From Psychromonas marina (GTDB lineage: Bacteria > Pseudomonadota > Gammaproteobacteria > Enterobacterales > Psychromonadaceae): a DNA stretch of 64,000 bases. Made by a program: the position numbers and the translations under genes. The notes beneath the pieces were generated by a model. The model made no database searches. It had not been told where the DNA came from and was given only the letters and a program-made list of their open reading frames with translations. Below are positions 17,905-26,801 of the stretch, piece by piece (the stretch's first letter is position 1; every line of letters begins with the position of its first letter). The DNA lies in NCBI RefSeq assembly GCF_030161115.1, contig NZ_BSPQ01000001.1:682001-746000 (forward strand). The letters are read 5' to 3'.

Positions 17905-18208
17905 AGTTATATCCGTATAAATATATGATTGCCCTAATATTAGTCGCTAACACTCTGAATTGAAAACGATGAATCCACTTTTATTGATGTTTTTATATCA
18001 ACGATGAGAGGTAACGGTGACAATAATCAATACGCTAACTATGATTGAGTCGCTGCGTTATTAGTTTCTTTCTTGAATAGAGTTTATTTCATGAAACAAA
18101 TAATTTTAACTACGTTAAATTAGGCGCTTCATTTACAATTTAAAAACAGCTACCTAAATAATGTAAAAACAGTAAACTATCGTTAATATCACTTAAGCGA
18201 GACAAAAG
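17905..18208. other. 304-bp divergent intergenic region with a candidate CpxR site
   Basis: It separates the minus-strand AI-2E operon from the plus-strand channel/decarboxylase operon. It is AT-rich with no ORF. A GTAAA-N4-GTAAA pair lies at 18163-18176; no other convincing element was seen. Confidence 0.5.
18163..18176 (+). promoter_or_regulatory. Possible CpxR site upstream of the channel/decarboxylase operon
   Basis: GTAAA (18163-18167), four bases, GTAAA (18172-18176), ending 32 bases before the channel ATG. Reported CpxR sites allow some variation in the spacer. Two such pentamers can arise by chance in AT-rich DNA, so this is only a candidate. Confidence 0.3.
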
Positions 18209-18901
18209 ATGCACGCCTTACTTCCTAGGAAACATATTACTGAAAAAGACAATTTTTCTTACCTGCTATTTAGCCTGTTTTTTATGTTACTTTCGAGCGC
18301 AGTCGTGGATCAATTTTTTGAACGCTCACTCCTAGGACAATCATTAGTTATTGCATTCACCGTTATTAGCATGGCTATTGGTGTATGGAGCCTACGTTCA
18401 AGTCGTTACGCTTTCAATAAAGTGATTGGCCTTATTGCCACAGCCTCCATTATCAGTACACTTGTTATTGCATTAGATAAAGCAGAGTTATCCTTTATCC
18501 ACCTTTTCATCATGCTCTATTTTTTCATTATCACCCTCAAGCTTGCAGCCCAACAGGTACTTTTTTCCGGTCAAATCACCACCAATAATATTGTCGGCTC
18601 GATCTGTATTTTTCTCCTATTAGGTCTCATTTGGGTAGTCTTATACCTTTTACTTGCCGAGTTTATTCCAGGTGCATTTAGCGGCCTTGAATCTAAAACC
18701 TGGCAAGAAAACTTTCCCGACTTTATCTATTTTAGCTTTGTCACTTTAACCACTCTCGGCTTTGGAGATCTACTCCCAATTAACCCAATTGCTCGCTTTC
18801 TTGTTTATACAGAAGCGATTGTCGGAGTTTTTTATATGGCAATTGTCGTGTCGAGCTTAGTGAGTGCAGGCATTTCTGATATTCAAGCAAGAAAGAAATA
18901 A
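18209..18901 (+). CDS. Two-pore-segment potassium-channel-like membrane protein
   Basis: A 230-aa protein with about six hydrophobic segments (about 18-34, 45-61, 73-89, 97-114, 128-150, 198-220). Between the last two is a pore helix and selectivity filter TTLGFGDLLP (filter TLGFGD, 182-187), close to the K+ channel signature TVGYGD. It lacks an arginine-rich voltage sensor and a cytoplasmic RCK domain. This is the Ion_trans_2 type; K+ selectivity is likely but not certain with Leu-Gly-Phe-Gly. The stop is six bases before the AdoMet decarboxylase gene, so the two form an operon. Confidence 0.87.
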   Translation: MHALLPRKHITEKDNFSYLLFSLFFMLLSSAVVDQFFERSLLGQSLVIAFTVISMAIGVWSLRSSRYAFNKVIGLIATASIISTLVIALDKAELSFIHLFIMLYFFIITLKLAAQQVLFSGQITTNNIVGSICIFLLLGLIWVVLYLLLAEFIPGAFSGLESKTWQENFPDFIYFSFVTLTTLGFGDLLPINPIARFLVYTEAIVGVFYMAIVVSSLVSAGISDIQARKK

Positions 18902-18907
18902 TTAGCC

Positions 18908-19738
18908 ATGTTTTACGAAGGCAGCGAAAAACGGTTAGAGATAACCACGACAATAAATTTATTAGCACTCGAGAACCAATTTTGGCAGGAGATGGTGAAG
19001 CAGGCAGGCGCTTATATTATCTCCTCTATCGAAAGTCCTCAGCTGAAAGCATTTTTATTATCAGAATCGAGTCTATTTGTTTGGCAAGATCGCTTACTAC
19101 TGATCACCTGTGGTGAAACACATCTCATAAAGGCGTCGCTATTTTTCCAACAGAAGGTCGCACGTAAAGAGATTAGTTCGTTGCTTTTTCAGCGCCATCA
19201 AGCGTACTTTCCCGAGCGCCAAAAAAGCAGCTTCCAGCAAGATAGCCTTTTACTACAAAAGAAACTCAAAGGTGATAGCCATCATTGGAATGAAGATTAT
19301 TGTGGGGATATTTTTCTTTTTGGTAATAATCAACAGCCCAAAGCAACTAAAAACATATTGATGTTACATGGCCTTAGCGGCCCTTTTTTCGAACAACTAC
19401 AACTAGGTCAGGTACAGGCAGGGCAAGTTGCCTTACAACTGCAACTTGCGAAACACTTTAATGATTTTCAAATTGATCATTATAGCTTTGAACCAAAAGG
19501 TTATTCAATGAACGCGATTAATGGTGAGTACTACTTTACCGTACACATCACTCCTGAAAAATTAACCAGTTACCTTAGTTTTGAATCTAACTTAGCCACC
19601 GCTGAGATTGAACCCTTCAAGCAAAAACTGCTCTCGTTACTGCAACCTCAGCGTAGTTATCTAATGACCTTTTCCCCCTCAAAAGAACGATTAGAGATAG
19701 GTACTGAAGTGTTAATACCAATTACAGTAAATAGCTGA
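18908..19738 (+). CDS. Eukaryotic-type S-adenosylmethionine decarboxylase (pyruvoyl-dependent proenzyme)
   Basis: The 276-aa product resembles the eukaryotic AdoMet decarboxylase fold and not the short bacterial SpeD types. Visible matches to the human enzyme are FYEGSEKRLEI at the N-terminus (human FFEGTEKLLEV), LSESSLFV (51-58) with the autocleavage pair E53-S54 (human E67-S68), TCG with C68 (human C82), GYSMN with S200 (human S229), and VHITPE with H213 (human H243), followed by YLSFESN. All proenzyme-processing and catalytic residues are kept. The reaction would give decarboxylated SAM, the aminopropyl donor for spermidine. No spermidine synthase is nearby. It is six bases behind the channel gene. 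The last codons (IPITVNS) and the stop lie inside repeat copy B. An acyl-acceptor or other decarboxylase specificity cannot be excluded. Confidence 0.85.
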   Translation: MFYEGSEKRLEITTTINLLALENQFWQEMVKQAGAYIISSIESPQLKAFLLSESSLFVWQDRLLLITCGETHLIKASLFFQQKVARKEISSLLFQRHQAYFPERQKSSFQQDSLLLQKKLKGDSHHWNEDYCGDIFLFGNNQQPKATKNILMLHGLSGPFFEQLQLGQVQAGQVALQLQLAKHFNDFQIDHYSFEPKGYSMNAINGEYYFTVHITPEKLTSYLSFESNLATAEIEPFKQKLLSLLQPQRSYLMTFSPSKERLEIGTEVLIPITVNS

Positions 19739-19878
19739 TCTATTTTGCTGGTTAAAACAACTTACTTCTGCGTTGTAAGTTTCGCAAAGGGAACAACCAT
19801 TTGCGTCAACTTACGCCTTGAATTAAGCTGTTTTTCCTGCGCAAAATTTAGATCACATAATTAATGTAATCGGTATAA
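19713..19878. repeat. Dispersed 166-bp palindromic element, copy B
   Basis: The left end taatacc...gctgatc (19713-19740) is the imperfect inverted repeat of the right end gatcaca...ggtataa (19851-19878). An inner pair, gatctattttgc and gcaaaatttagatc, extends the palindrome. The interior aligns with copy A at 10362-10526. The left arm overlaps the last nine codons and stop of the decarboxylase gene; a convergent gene begins to end 37 bases beyond it. No ORF is present. Confidence 0.8.
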
Positions 19879-19914
19879 TGAACAGCCCTCTCATTCAGTG
19901 ATCTGTTGATGACA

Positions 19915-20595
19915 TTAAGGCTTAAGTAAAAACACACTTTCCACGCGATCATTTAAGGTGATATTTTTAGGTTTAATGGCGACCGCATCACTCTCCATCG
20001 CCATTGCACGCATTAATACTGGCTGAGGATGGTTACTCTGATAATTAACCGAATAAATCTTACCTAATTTAGCATCATATAATTGCGCTAAATCACCCGC
20101 TTTTTGCTTACTATCTAACACAGCAGCCTTACGCACTAATGCTTGCCATTGTTGCGTATCTTGTAAGCCATATCGCAATGGAGAGATAGCTTCAACCTGC
20201 GCATTCAGTAATGCATCTAAAAATTTATTGGTTTGATCAATTTCTGTTAAACGATAACGTAGCTGATGCGTCACTTTTACACCCAGTAATACGCGTTTAT
20301 TTTTTTGATATTCATATTCAGGACGTGTGGATTGACTGATACTTTCGACTAAATTGATATCAAAACCTGCCTGCTTAAGATTAGTTAATGCGACGGCAAT
20401 TTTTTGATCAACTTGCTGTTTGGCTAGTTCACCACTTTTATTAACAGCGCTCGGTTGGAACTCAATAATAACTTGATCCGCTTTAACCTCGAGTGATGCA
20501 TTACCCGTCACAACGACATATGGGTCATCAGGAAAAGCATTAGCAAGTGTGGAAAATGAAAATAGTGACAGGGTAAATAATAATAGATAGCGCAT
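19915..20595 (-). CDS. SIMPL domain (DUF541/YggE-like) periplasmic protein
   Basis: A 226-aa protein with a clear signal peptide (MRYLLLFTLSLFSFSTLANA). The mature part has the SIMPL pattern: VVVTGNASLEVKADQVIIEF near the start, then a central LKQAGFD...S and LRYRLTEID. The E. coli homologue YggE is linked to reduced oxidative stress, and the family is of unknown biochemical function. It is monocistronic and convergent with the decarboxylase gene, separated by repeat copy B. Confidence 0.87.
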   Translation of the reverse strand: MRYLLLFTLSLFSFSTLANAFPDDPYVVVTGNASLEVKADQVIIEFQPSAVNKSGELAKQQVDQKIAVALTNLKQAGFDINLVESISQSTRPEYEYQKNKRVLLGVKVTHQLRYRLTEIDQTNKFLDALLNAQVEAISPLRYGLQDTQQWQALVRKAAVLDSKQKAGDLAQLYDAKLGKIYSVNYQSNHPQPVLMRAMAMESDAVAIKPKNITLNDRVESVFLLKP

Positions 20596-20670
20596 AGGAT
20601 TTCCTCAATAAGCATCTGTATCGACGCTTAACTCTGACACCTATATTAGGGATTAATTCAAAATTTAGGC

Positions 20671-20700
20671 AAAAAAAAGCCAGCAATTAAGCTGGCTTTA
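20671..20700 (-). terminator. Rho-independent terminator of fba
   Basis: On the minus strand the stem AAAGCCAGC/GCTGGCTTT with a 6-base loop is followed by a run of eight T (20671-20678 read in reverse). It lies about 34 bases downstream of the fba stop. Confidence 0.88.
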
Positions 20701-20733
20701 TCTATTTATCTAACATCAACGCAATGCGTTAAA

Positions 20734-21810
20734 TTATAGAACATCAACTGCGTTAAGGTCTGAGAATGCTTTCTCTAGACGTGTAACCATTGATGATTGA
20801 CCTGCGCGTAACCAAACACGTGGATCGTAGTATTTCTTGTTAGGTGCATCTTCACCCGTTGGGTTACCGATTTGACCTTGTAAGAAATCACGGTTAGCAG
20901 CTTCGTAAACACGAACGCCATCCCAAGATGCCCACTGTGTATCAGTATCGATGTTCATTTTGATAACACCGTAACCAATAGACTCTTGAATTTCTGCTTC
21001 AGTAGAACCAGAACCGCCGTGGAATACGAAGTTTAATGCGTCAGCAGCAATACCGTGTTTTTCAGAAACGAATTTTTGAGAATCACGTAAAATTGTTGGA
21101 GTTAGTTTAACGTTACCTGGCTTGTATACACCGTGTACGTTACCAAAAGAAGCAGCGATAGTGAAACGTGGGCTGATTTTTGATAATTCAACGTATGCGT
21201 AATCAACTTCAGATGGTTGAGTGTAAAGTAAAGACTCATCCATATCAGAGTTATCAACACCGTCTTCTTCACCACCAGTACAACCTAGTTCGATTTCTAG
21301 CGTCATGCCCATTTTAGACATACGCTCTAAGTATTTAGCACAAGTTGCGATATTTTCTTCTAATGGCTCTTCAGAAAGATCGATCATGTGAGAAGAGAAT
21401 AATGGAGCACCCGTTTCTTTAAAGTGTGCTTCAGACGCGTCTAGTAGTCCGTCAATCCAAGGAAGAAGTTTCTTAGCAGCGTGGTCAGTATGAAGAATTA
21501 CTGGAACACCGTAAGCAGCAGCCATTGCGTGAACGTGCTTAGCACCAGAAACAGCACCTAGAATCGCAGCTTCATGACCTTCAAGTTTAAGACCTTTACC
21601 AGCGTTAAATACAGCACCGCCGTTAGAGAATTGAATTACAACTGGTGCTTTAACTTTAGCAGCAGCTTCAAGTACAGCATTGATTGAATCAGAACCAACA
21701 ACGTTTACAGCAGGAAGTGCAAATTTGTTTTCTTTTGCAACAGCAAATACTTTTTGAAGATCATCACCAGTGATAACACCAGCTTTTACAACGTCTAAAA
21801 TCTTAGTCAT
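20734..21810 (-). CDS. fbaA: Class II fructose-bisphosphate aldolase
   Basis: Zinc-dependent aldolase interconverting fructose 1,6-bisphosphate with glyceraldehyde 3-phosphate and dihydroxyacetone phosphate. The zinc-binding HTDHA, the LEIELGCTGGEEDGVDN segment, FGNVHGVYKPG, NFVFHGGSGS and the NIDTDTQ phosphate-binding motif are all present. Length 358 aa equals E. coli FbaA (359). It follows pgk, as in many gammaproteobacteria, but pgk has its own terminator between them, so fba is probably transcribed partly from its own promoter. Codon use is strongly biased, as expected for a highly expressed gene. Confidence 0.98.
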   Translation of the reverse strand: MTKILDVVKAGVITGDDLQKVFAVAKENKFALPAVNVVGSDSINAVLEAAAKVKAPVVIQFSNGGAVFNAGKGLKLEGHEAAILGAVSGAKHVHAMAAAYGVPVILHTDHAAKKLLPWIDGLLDASEAHFKETGAPLFSSHMIDLSEEPLEENIATCAKYLERMSKMGMTLEIELGCTGGEEDGVDNSDMDESLLYTQPSEVDYAYVELSKISPRFTIAASFGNVHGVYKPGNVKLTPTILRDSQKFVSEKHGIAADALNFVFHGGSGSTEAEIQESIGYGVIKMNIDTDTQWASWDGVRVYEAANRDFLQGQIGNPTGEDAPNKKYYDPRVWLRAGQSSMVTRLEKAFSDLNAVDVL

Positions 21811-21896
21811 GAGATATATCCTATCTATTTATTTGAATTAAATTTGGTTTAATTTCGTGCGCTATTTTACACAAGTACAGTGTAAAAAAAACATTT

Positions 21897-21926
21897 AAAA
21901 AAAAGCGGGATTATATCCCGCTTTTT
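21897..21926 (-). terminator. Rho-independent terminator of pgk
   Basis: aaaagcggga (21901-21910) and tcccgctttt (21916-21925) form a stem with a 5-base loop; on the minus strand it ends in a T run. It lies between pgk and fba and would attenuate read-through. A separate small dyad, ttttacac and gtgtaaaa (about 21865-21887), lies nearer fba. Confidence 0.85.
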
Positions 21927-21936
21927 CTCAAATCAT

Positions 21937-23109
21937 TTAGTCGTTTGCGCGTGCTTGAAGCATTGTTACAGCAGGTAACTCTTTACCTTCAACAAACTCA
22001 AGGAAAGCACCGCCACCTGTTGAGATGTAAGAAACATCTGCAGCAATATTGAACTTATCAATAGCAGCTAATGTATCACCACCGCCTGCAACAGAGAAGC
22101 CAGCTGATTCTGCAATCGCTTTAGAGATACCTTCAGTACCTGCTTCAAAGTTTTTGAATTCGAATACGCCAACAGGGCCATTCCAAAGAATTGTTTTTGC
22201 ATCTTTAATGATGTCAGCAAGTACTTTAGTTGAATCAGGACCTAAATCGAAGATCATGTCGTCATCTTGAACGTCTGCAACGTTTTTGATTTCCGCTTCT
22301 GCATTTTCATCAAACGCTTTAGCACATGCAACATCAGTTGCTACTGGAATTGCACAATCTGTCATTAATTTCTGAGCAGTTTCAACTAAATCTGCTTCGT
22401 ATAATGATTTACCAACGTTATGGCCTTGTGCCGCGATGAATGTGTTTGCAATACCACCACCAACAACAAGTTGGTCAGCAATTTTAGAAAGAGACTCAAG
22501 TACTGTTAATTTAGTAGAAACTTTAGAACCACCAACGATTGCCACTAATGGGCGAGCTGGGTTATCCATTGCTTTACCTAACGCTTCAAGTTCAGCAGCT
22601 AGTAAAGGACCAGCACATGCAACAGGAGCATAAACGCCAGCACCGTTAGTAGATGATTGCGCACGGTGAGCCGTACCAAATGCATCCATTACGTAAACAT
22701 CACATAAAGCAGCTAGTTGCTTAGATAATGTTTCTTCATTTTTCTTTTCGCCTTTATTAAAACGAACGTTTTCAAGTACAACAACTTCACCTTCGTTAAC
22801 TTCAAGACCGTTTAAGTAATCAGTCGCTAAACGAACAGGTACGTCTAATGCTTCATTTAAGTAATCAACAACAGGTTGTAGAGAGAATGCTGCATTTTCT
22901 TCAGCAGAAGCACCTTCAGTTGGACGACCTAAGTGAGAAGTGATCATTAATTTAGCGCCTTTTTCTAGGGCTAATTTAATTGTAGGAATAGAAGCACGGA
23001 TACGCGCATCAGAAGTTACTTTACCATCTTTGATTGGCACGTTTAAATCTTGACGGATAAATACGCGTTTGCCTGCTAAATCTAGATCAACCATTTTCTT
23101 TACTGACAT
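21937..23109 (-). CDS. pgk: Phosphoglycerate kinase
   Basis: ATP-forming step of glycolysis: 1,3-bisphosphoglycerate plus ADP gives 3-phosphoglycerate plus ATP. The signature [18 protein letters not shown] is at about 14-31, then SHLGRP, the hinge, [18 protein letters not shown] and the C-terminal nucleotide-binding GGGDT and TGGGA. Length 390 aa (E. coli 387). No epd or tkt lies upstream, unlike the E. coli epd-pgk-fba arrangement. Confidence 0.98.
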   Translation of the reverse strand: MSVKKMVDLDLAGKRVFIRQDLNVPIKDGKVTSDARIRASIPTIKLALEKGAKLMITSHLGRPTEGASAEENAAFSLQPVVDYLNEALDVPVRLATDYLNGLEVNEGEVVVLENVRFNKGEKKNEETLSKQLAALCDVYVMDAFGTAHRAQSSTNGAGVYAPVACAGPLLAAELEALGKAMDNPARPLVAIVGGSKVSTKLTVLESLSKIADQLVVGGGIANTFIAAQGHNVGKSLYEADLVETAQKLMTDCAIPVATDVACAKAFDENAEAEIKNVADVQDDDMIFDLGPDSTKVLADIIKDAKTILWNGPVGVFEFKNFEAGTEGISKAIAESAGFSVAGGGDTLAAIDKFNIAADVSYISTGGGAFLEFVEGKELPAVTMLQARAND

Positions 23110-23551
23110 GATGTGTCCTTATTTAAATTTAAAACTATAAAATTCTGATTTACGCCCGGTCTATTTATAGGGCCTTAATGAACGCTTTTTATGTGCAATA
23201 TTTGTGCATTGCATTATTGTTTCAGCGCGCATTATAAACGAAACTTTTTGTTACATCGATCACAATGGGCGTTAATTTACCTTTTTAATAGGGGGGAGCA
23301 GTTTGATTTACATCATTTTCTCTAACATTTTTTTAAAATAGGTTTATAAAATTAATTTTCACTGATCTTCACTTTAATCAAAGTGTGCTATAAATGTTTT
23401 ATTTTTCAGATACATCGCACAATTGTATGATTTTTATTAACTTACTATTGTTAATTAACAGCAAACAATCACAATCAAACAAATCACATTAATTTTATAT
23501 AAAAAACAACAACTATTTATTTATCTTTCTCTTAGCGAACGACTCGACTTA
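23110..23551. other. 442-bp divergent intergenic region between pgk and the GGDEF-EAL gene
   Basis: It is AT-rich with no ORF and must hold the promoters of both genes. A short dyad, cactttaatcaaagtg (23370-23385), and a run of six G near 23292 are the only visible structures. No confident promoter was assigned. Confidence 0.5.
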
Positions 23552-25801
23552 ATGAATCAATTACTAAAAAAAACATGGCTGCTATTTTATACTATTGCTT
23601 TCGGCGGTCTCTTAATTCTCGCCATGTCGCTTTTTTCCAAGCAAGCAGAGCTTGAACACGATATAAAAGCGGAGCAGCGTTACGTCACAAAACTGTTTGA
23701 TTCTCATGTTTCGTCTGCTTTCTCTCAGTTCGAATCTATGCTTGAATTGATTAGTTATGAGTCAATAGCACATCAAAATTTAAACCAGGAAATTATTAGT
23801 AATGTGCTATCAAAAAGCTCACTATTGATTGGATTTGCTTTATTTACCACCGATGGCAATGTTCAATCTGTGAGTGGTAATTTACAAACAGCTCATTTCT
23901 CTAATCTATTAACCAATGAAGAAACAAAGCAATCATTTAAACAAACGTTATCACAAGATGAAATGACGATTGGACGCCCCTATTACTTTAATGGCGTGAG
24001 AAAATGGATCATCCCGATTCGTAAGCGTATTGTAAATAATCAAGGTGAACTTATTGGCGTGATCGCATCTGCAATAGAGCTACAAACACTCGCTAAGCAA
24101 TGGAATGATATCAGTACCGGAAAACGTATTATGCAAGCAACGCTCGATCATAGCTTTTATCGAATATTGCAGAGCAACCTCGCAGTTAATAAATACCGCC
24201 AAGTATTTGGCCTTCCCGTTCCAGAAAAGTATATTACCGCAGTAAAAGCGCAAATTGAACAACAAGGCCTGAGCCTTAATGATATCCGAAAATCTGGTGA
24301 CGTTGTACAACTAAAGGTACAGTTTTCAGAAATGAGCAATGTAAACCTTTTGTATAATAAAGACTTAAATATTTGGTTCACCCTCATAGAGTCCAATAAC
24401 TCATTACAGAAAATATTACTTCAACATCTCACTATTTATGGTGCGTTGTATCTATTTGTCATCGTTATTATCTTTTTTCTTTTTAAGTGGGTCAGTCGCA
24501 TTGAAAGGCATAAGATAGCAGAACTGACTTACCGTGCAGAACATGACCTGCTAACGGGTTTATATAACCGTAGTATATTGGCCAATAGAGAAAGCAAATA
24601 TCACCGAAAGAATCAGCCTTTCTCATTGCTCTATATCGACCTTGACCATTTCAAAAGTATTAATGATAGTTATGGTTATAGCTATGGTGATTTGATTTTA
24701 ATAGAAGTAAGTAAACGGATAAGCAAAGCACTCAACAAGATCGATGATACCGCTATTCGCGTTAGTGCAGATGAATTTATACTCTTAATTGACTGTACTG
24801 ATAAAGAAAAATTAAAGCAATACTGTCAAAACTTATTAGCAGAAATAAACCTTCCCTATATTGTTAATAATACTGATTTCAAAATTAGCGCATCAATAGG
24901 TATTGCACAAAGCCCCCTTAATGCGACATCGATTGAAACACTAATTAGCTATGCAAATAACAGTATGCTGATTGCCAAAAAATCGAAGAATTGTTATGTT
25001 TTCTTTTCTAAAAGAATTCACTTACAACTAATTAAAAAGATTGAAATAGAACAGGCATTACAAAATGCACTTGTTAAAAATGAGATCACACTGGTCTACC
25101 AACCACAGCTCAATGCTCAACATGAACTGTATGGTGTAGAAGCATTAGTGCGTTGGAATAATGAAAAACTAGGTATTATCTCACCAGAGATTTTCATCCC
25201 TATTGCTGAAAAAACAGGTCTCATGCCGGCGATTGGGGCTTATATTATGAACAAAGCAATGGCTGATATATCAACATTGCAATATAAGATGAAAAAGTCA
25301 TTTAAACTATCAATTAATGTATCAGCTCGGCAATTTGTACAACTTAATTTTTTTGAAGCACTTTGTGATTGCTTGAATTGTTATAAATCGCCTTACATGG
25401 ACATTACGATTGAAATAACAGAAAGTCTATTTATTGAAAATGTACAACGTTTACGCCCTATTTTTAAAAAAATGAAAGAGCAAAATGTTTCCCTTTCATT
25501 AGATGACTTTGGTACTGGCTACTCTTCTCTCAGCATGCTAAAAAATGTGCCGATTGATGAATTAAAAATAGACAAAAGCTTTATTGATTTCATCACTGAT
25601 AATAAAAATGATCGTGCAATGGTTGAAAGCATTATAACCATGGGTAAAAATTTAGGGATGACGGTACTCGCAGAAGGCGTTGAAACAGAGAAACAAGTAA
25701 CTATCCTAAAAAATAAAGGATGCGACCTTTATCAGGGCTATTATTTTTCAAAGCCACTAACACTAGATGCGTTAGAGGTTTTTATAGGCAACCCACGCTA
25801 G
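23552..25801 (+). CDS. Membrane c-di-GMP phosphodiesterase with degenerate GGDEF and intact EAL domain
   Basis: A 749-aa protein: TM1 (about 9-26), a large periplasmic Cache-like sensor (about 30-285), TM2 (about 293-312), GGDEF (about 325-485) and EAL (about 495-745). The GGDEF signature is SADEF (405-409) and the upstream I-site reads KIDD, so cyclase activity is unlikely. The EAL domain keeps GVEALVRW (530-532), the ITES, the LDDFGTGYSS loop, KIDKSF and AEGVET, so it should hydrolyse c-di-GMP, perhaps with the GGDEF domain as a GTP-sensing allosteric part. It is monocistronic, between pgk and metR. Confidence 0.92.
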   Translation: MNQLLKKTWLLFYTIAFGGLLILAMSLFSKQAELEHDIKAEQRYVTKLFDSHVSSAFSQFESMLELISYESIAHQNLNQEIISNVLSKSSLLIGFALFTTDGNVQSVSGNLQTAHFSNLLTNEETKQSFKQTLSQDEMTIGRPYYFNGVRKWIIPIRKRIVNNQGELIGVIASAIELQTLAKQWNDISTGKRIMQATLDHSFYRILQSNLAVNKYRQVFGLPVPEKYITAVKAQIEQQGLSLNDIRKSGDVVQLKVQFSEMSNVNLLYNKDLNIWFTLIESNNSLQKILLQHLTIYGALYLFVIVIIFFLFKWVSRIERHKIAELTYRAEHDLLTGLYNRSILANRESKYHRKNQPFSLLYIDLDHFKSINDSYGYSYGDLILIEVSKRISKALNKIDDTAIRVSADEFILLIDCTDKEKLKQYCQNLLAEINLPYIVNNTDFKISASIGIAQSPLNATSIETLISYANNSMLIAKKSKNCYVFFSKRIHLQLIKKIEIEQALQNALVKNEITLVYQPQLNAQHELYGVEALVRWNNEKLGIISPEIFIPIAEKTGLMPAIGAYIMNKAMADISTLQYKMKKSFKLSINVSARQFVQLNFFEALCDCLNCYKSPYMDITIEITESLFIENVQRLRPIFKKMKEQNVSLSLDDFGTGYSSLSMLKNVPIDELKIDKSFIDFITDNKNDRAMVESIITMGKNLGMTVLAEGVETEKQVTILKNKGCDLYQGYYFSKPLTLDALEVFIGNPR

Positions 25802-25809
25802 TATTGTCA

Positions 25810-26700
25810 TCACTTTATTACGCCCTGTTGGCCTAGCGCGATAAAGTGACGTAGGTAATGAAGTGTCTTGTCTTGTTTTTTCACGGTGGCATAAAGTGTT
25901 TTAAATAGCCCTTTTTCACCTAAACGCAGTTTACTAACGCAATACTGTTGTGCATAACTATCAGCAAGCCACTCAGGTAAGACACAAACTCCTCGTTGAT
26001 GTGAAACCATCTGCAATATAATTGCAACGGATTCGAGCTGTTTATGTGCCTTAGGCTCGATATTATTGGGCCATAAGAATTGATTAAAAATATCTAAACG
26101 TTGTTTTTCAATTGGGAAAGTAAACAAGGTTTGATCCTGAAGTTGCTGCGCAGATACATGCAGTTGATTTGCTAATGCATGATTGTTTGCCACCAGCAGT
26201 ACTTGCTCATATTCAAATAAAGGAACATTCGATAGATTCTCATTTTCACTAATATCAGGTGTGATAAGAAGATCAACATGATGATGTAGTAACCCCTCTA
26301 ACCCCGAAAACTGGAACTGCCTAATAATATCGACATCTATATTTGGCTTATCTGTTAAAAAATTTGCAACCACTTTAGTTAACCATTCATGGCAAGGAAA
26401 ACACTCCACGCCAATTCTTAACACCCCCTGTTGCCCTTCCCCTATCGCTTTCAATGAACTTTCTGTTTGTAATAATGCAGGCATTACCTGATGTGCCGTC
26501 TTTAATAATAACTCTCCTGCCGGCGTTAACCGTAATCGCCGCCCACAACGCTGCCATAACTTTACATTCAATTTTTTTTCAAGATGCCTGATCTGATGCG
26601 ATAGCGCAGATTGGGTTAAAAAAAGCGCATCAGCGGCTTGTGTCAGCGTGCCTTTTTCATCCAGTGCAATCATTATTCTTAAATGTAATGGCTCGATCAT
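25810..26700 (-). CDS. metR: LysR-family regulator MetR
   Basis: Homocysteine-responsive activator of methionine genes. The winged helix-turn-helix is at about 5-62 (LTQAADALFLTQSALSHQIRHLE). A substrate-binding effector domain follows, with the RIGVECFPCHEWL motif typical of MetR. The start at 26700 gives MIEPLHLR, aligning with E. coli MetR MIEVKHL; an ATG three codons upstream is less likely because it would cover the putative operator. Length 296 aa (E. coli 317). It is divergent from metE, the classical MetR arrangement. Confidence 0.92.
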   Translation of the reverse strand: MIEPLHLRIMIALDEKGTLTQAADALFLTQSALSHQIRHLEKKLNVKLWQRCGRRLRLTPAGELLLKTAHQVMPALLQTESSLKAIGEGQQGVLRIGVECFPCHEWLTKVVANFLTDKPNIDVDIIRQFQFSGLEGLLHHHVDLLITPDISENENLSNVPLFEYEQVLLVANNHALANQLHVSAQQLQDQTLFTFPIEKQRLDIFNQFLWPNNIEPKAHKQLESVAIILQMVSHQRGVCVLPEWLADSYAQQYCVSKLRLGEKGLFKTLYATVKKQDKTLHYLRHFIALGQQGVIK

Positions 26701-26702
26701 TA

Positions 26703-26715
26703 TGAACATATCTCA
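26703..26715 (+). promoter_or_regulatory. Candidate MetR operator in the metR-metE intergenic region
   Basis: TGAACATATCTCA fits the MetR consensus TGAA-N2-(T/A)-N2-TTCA with one mismatch in the second half. It sits directly upstream of the chosen metR start and about 87 bases before metE. No MetJ met-box array was seen. Confidence 0.35.
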
Positions 26716-26801
26716 TGTGTTTAAGGTTATTTATCATTATTACTCATGTTTAATTGTTAATACAATCATTATTCACTTCAACTAACAGATGAGATAAACA
26801 G

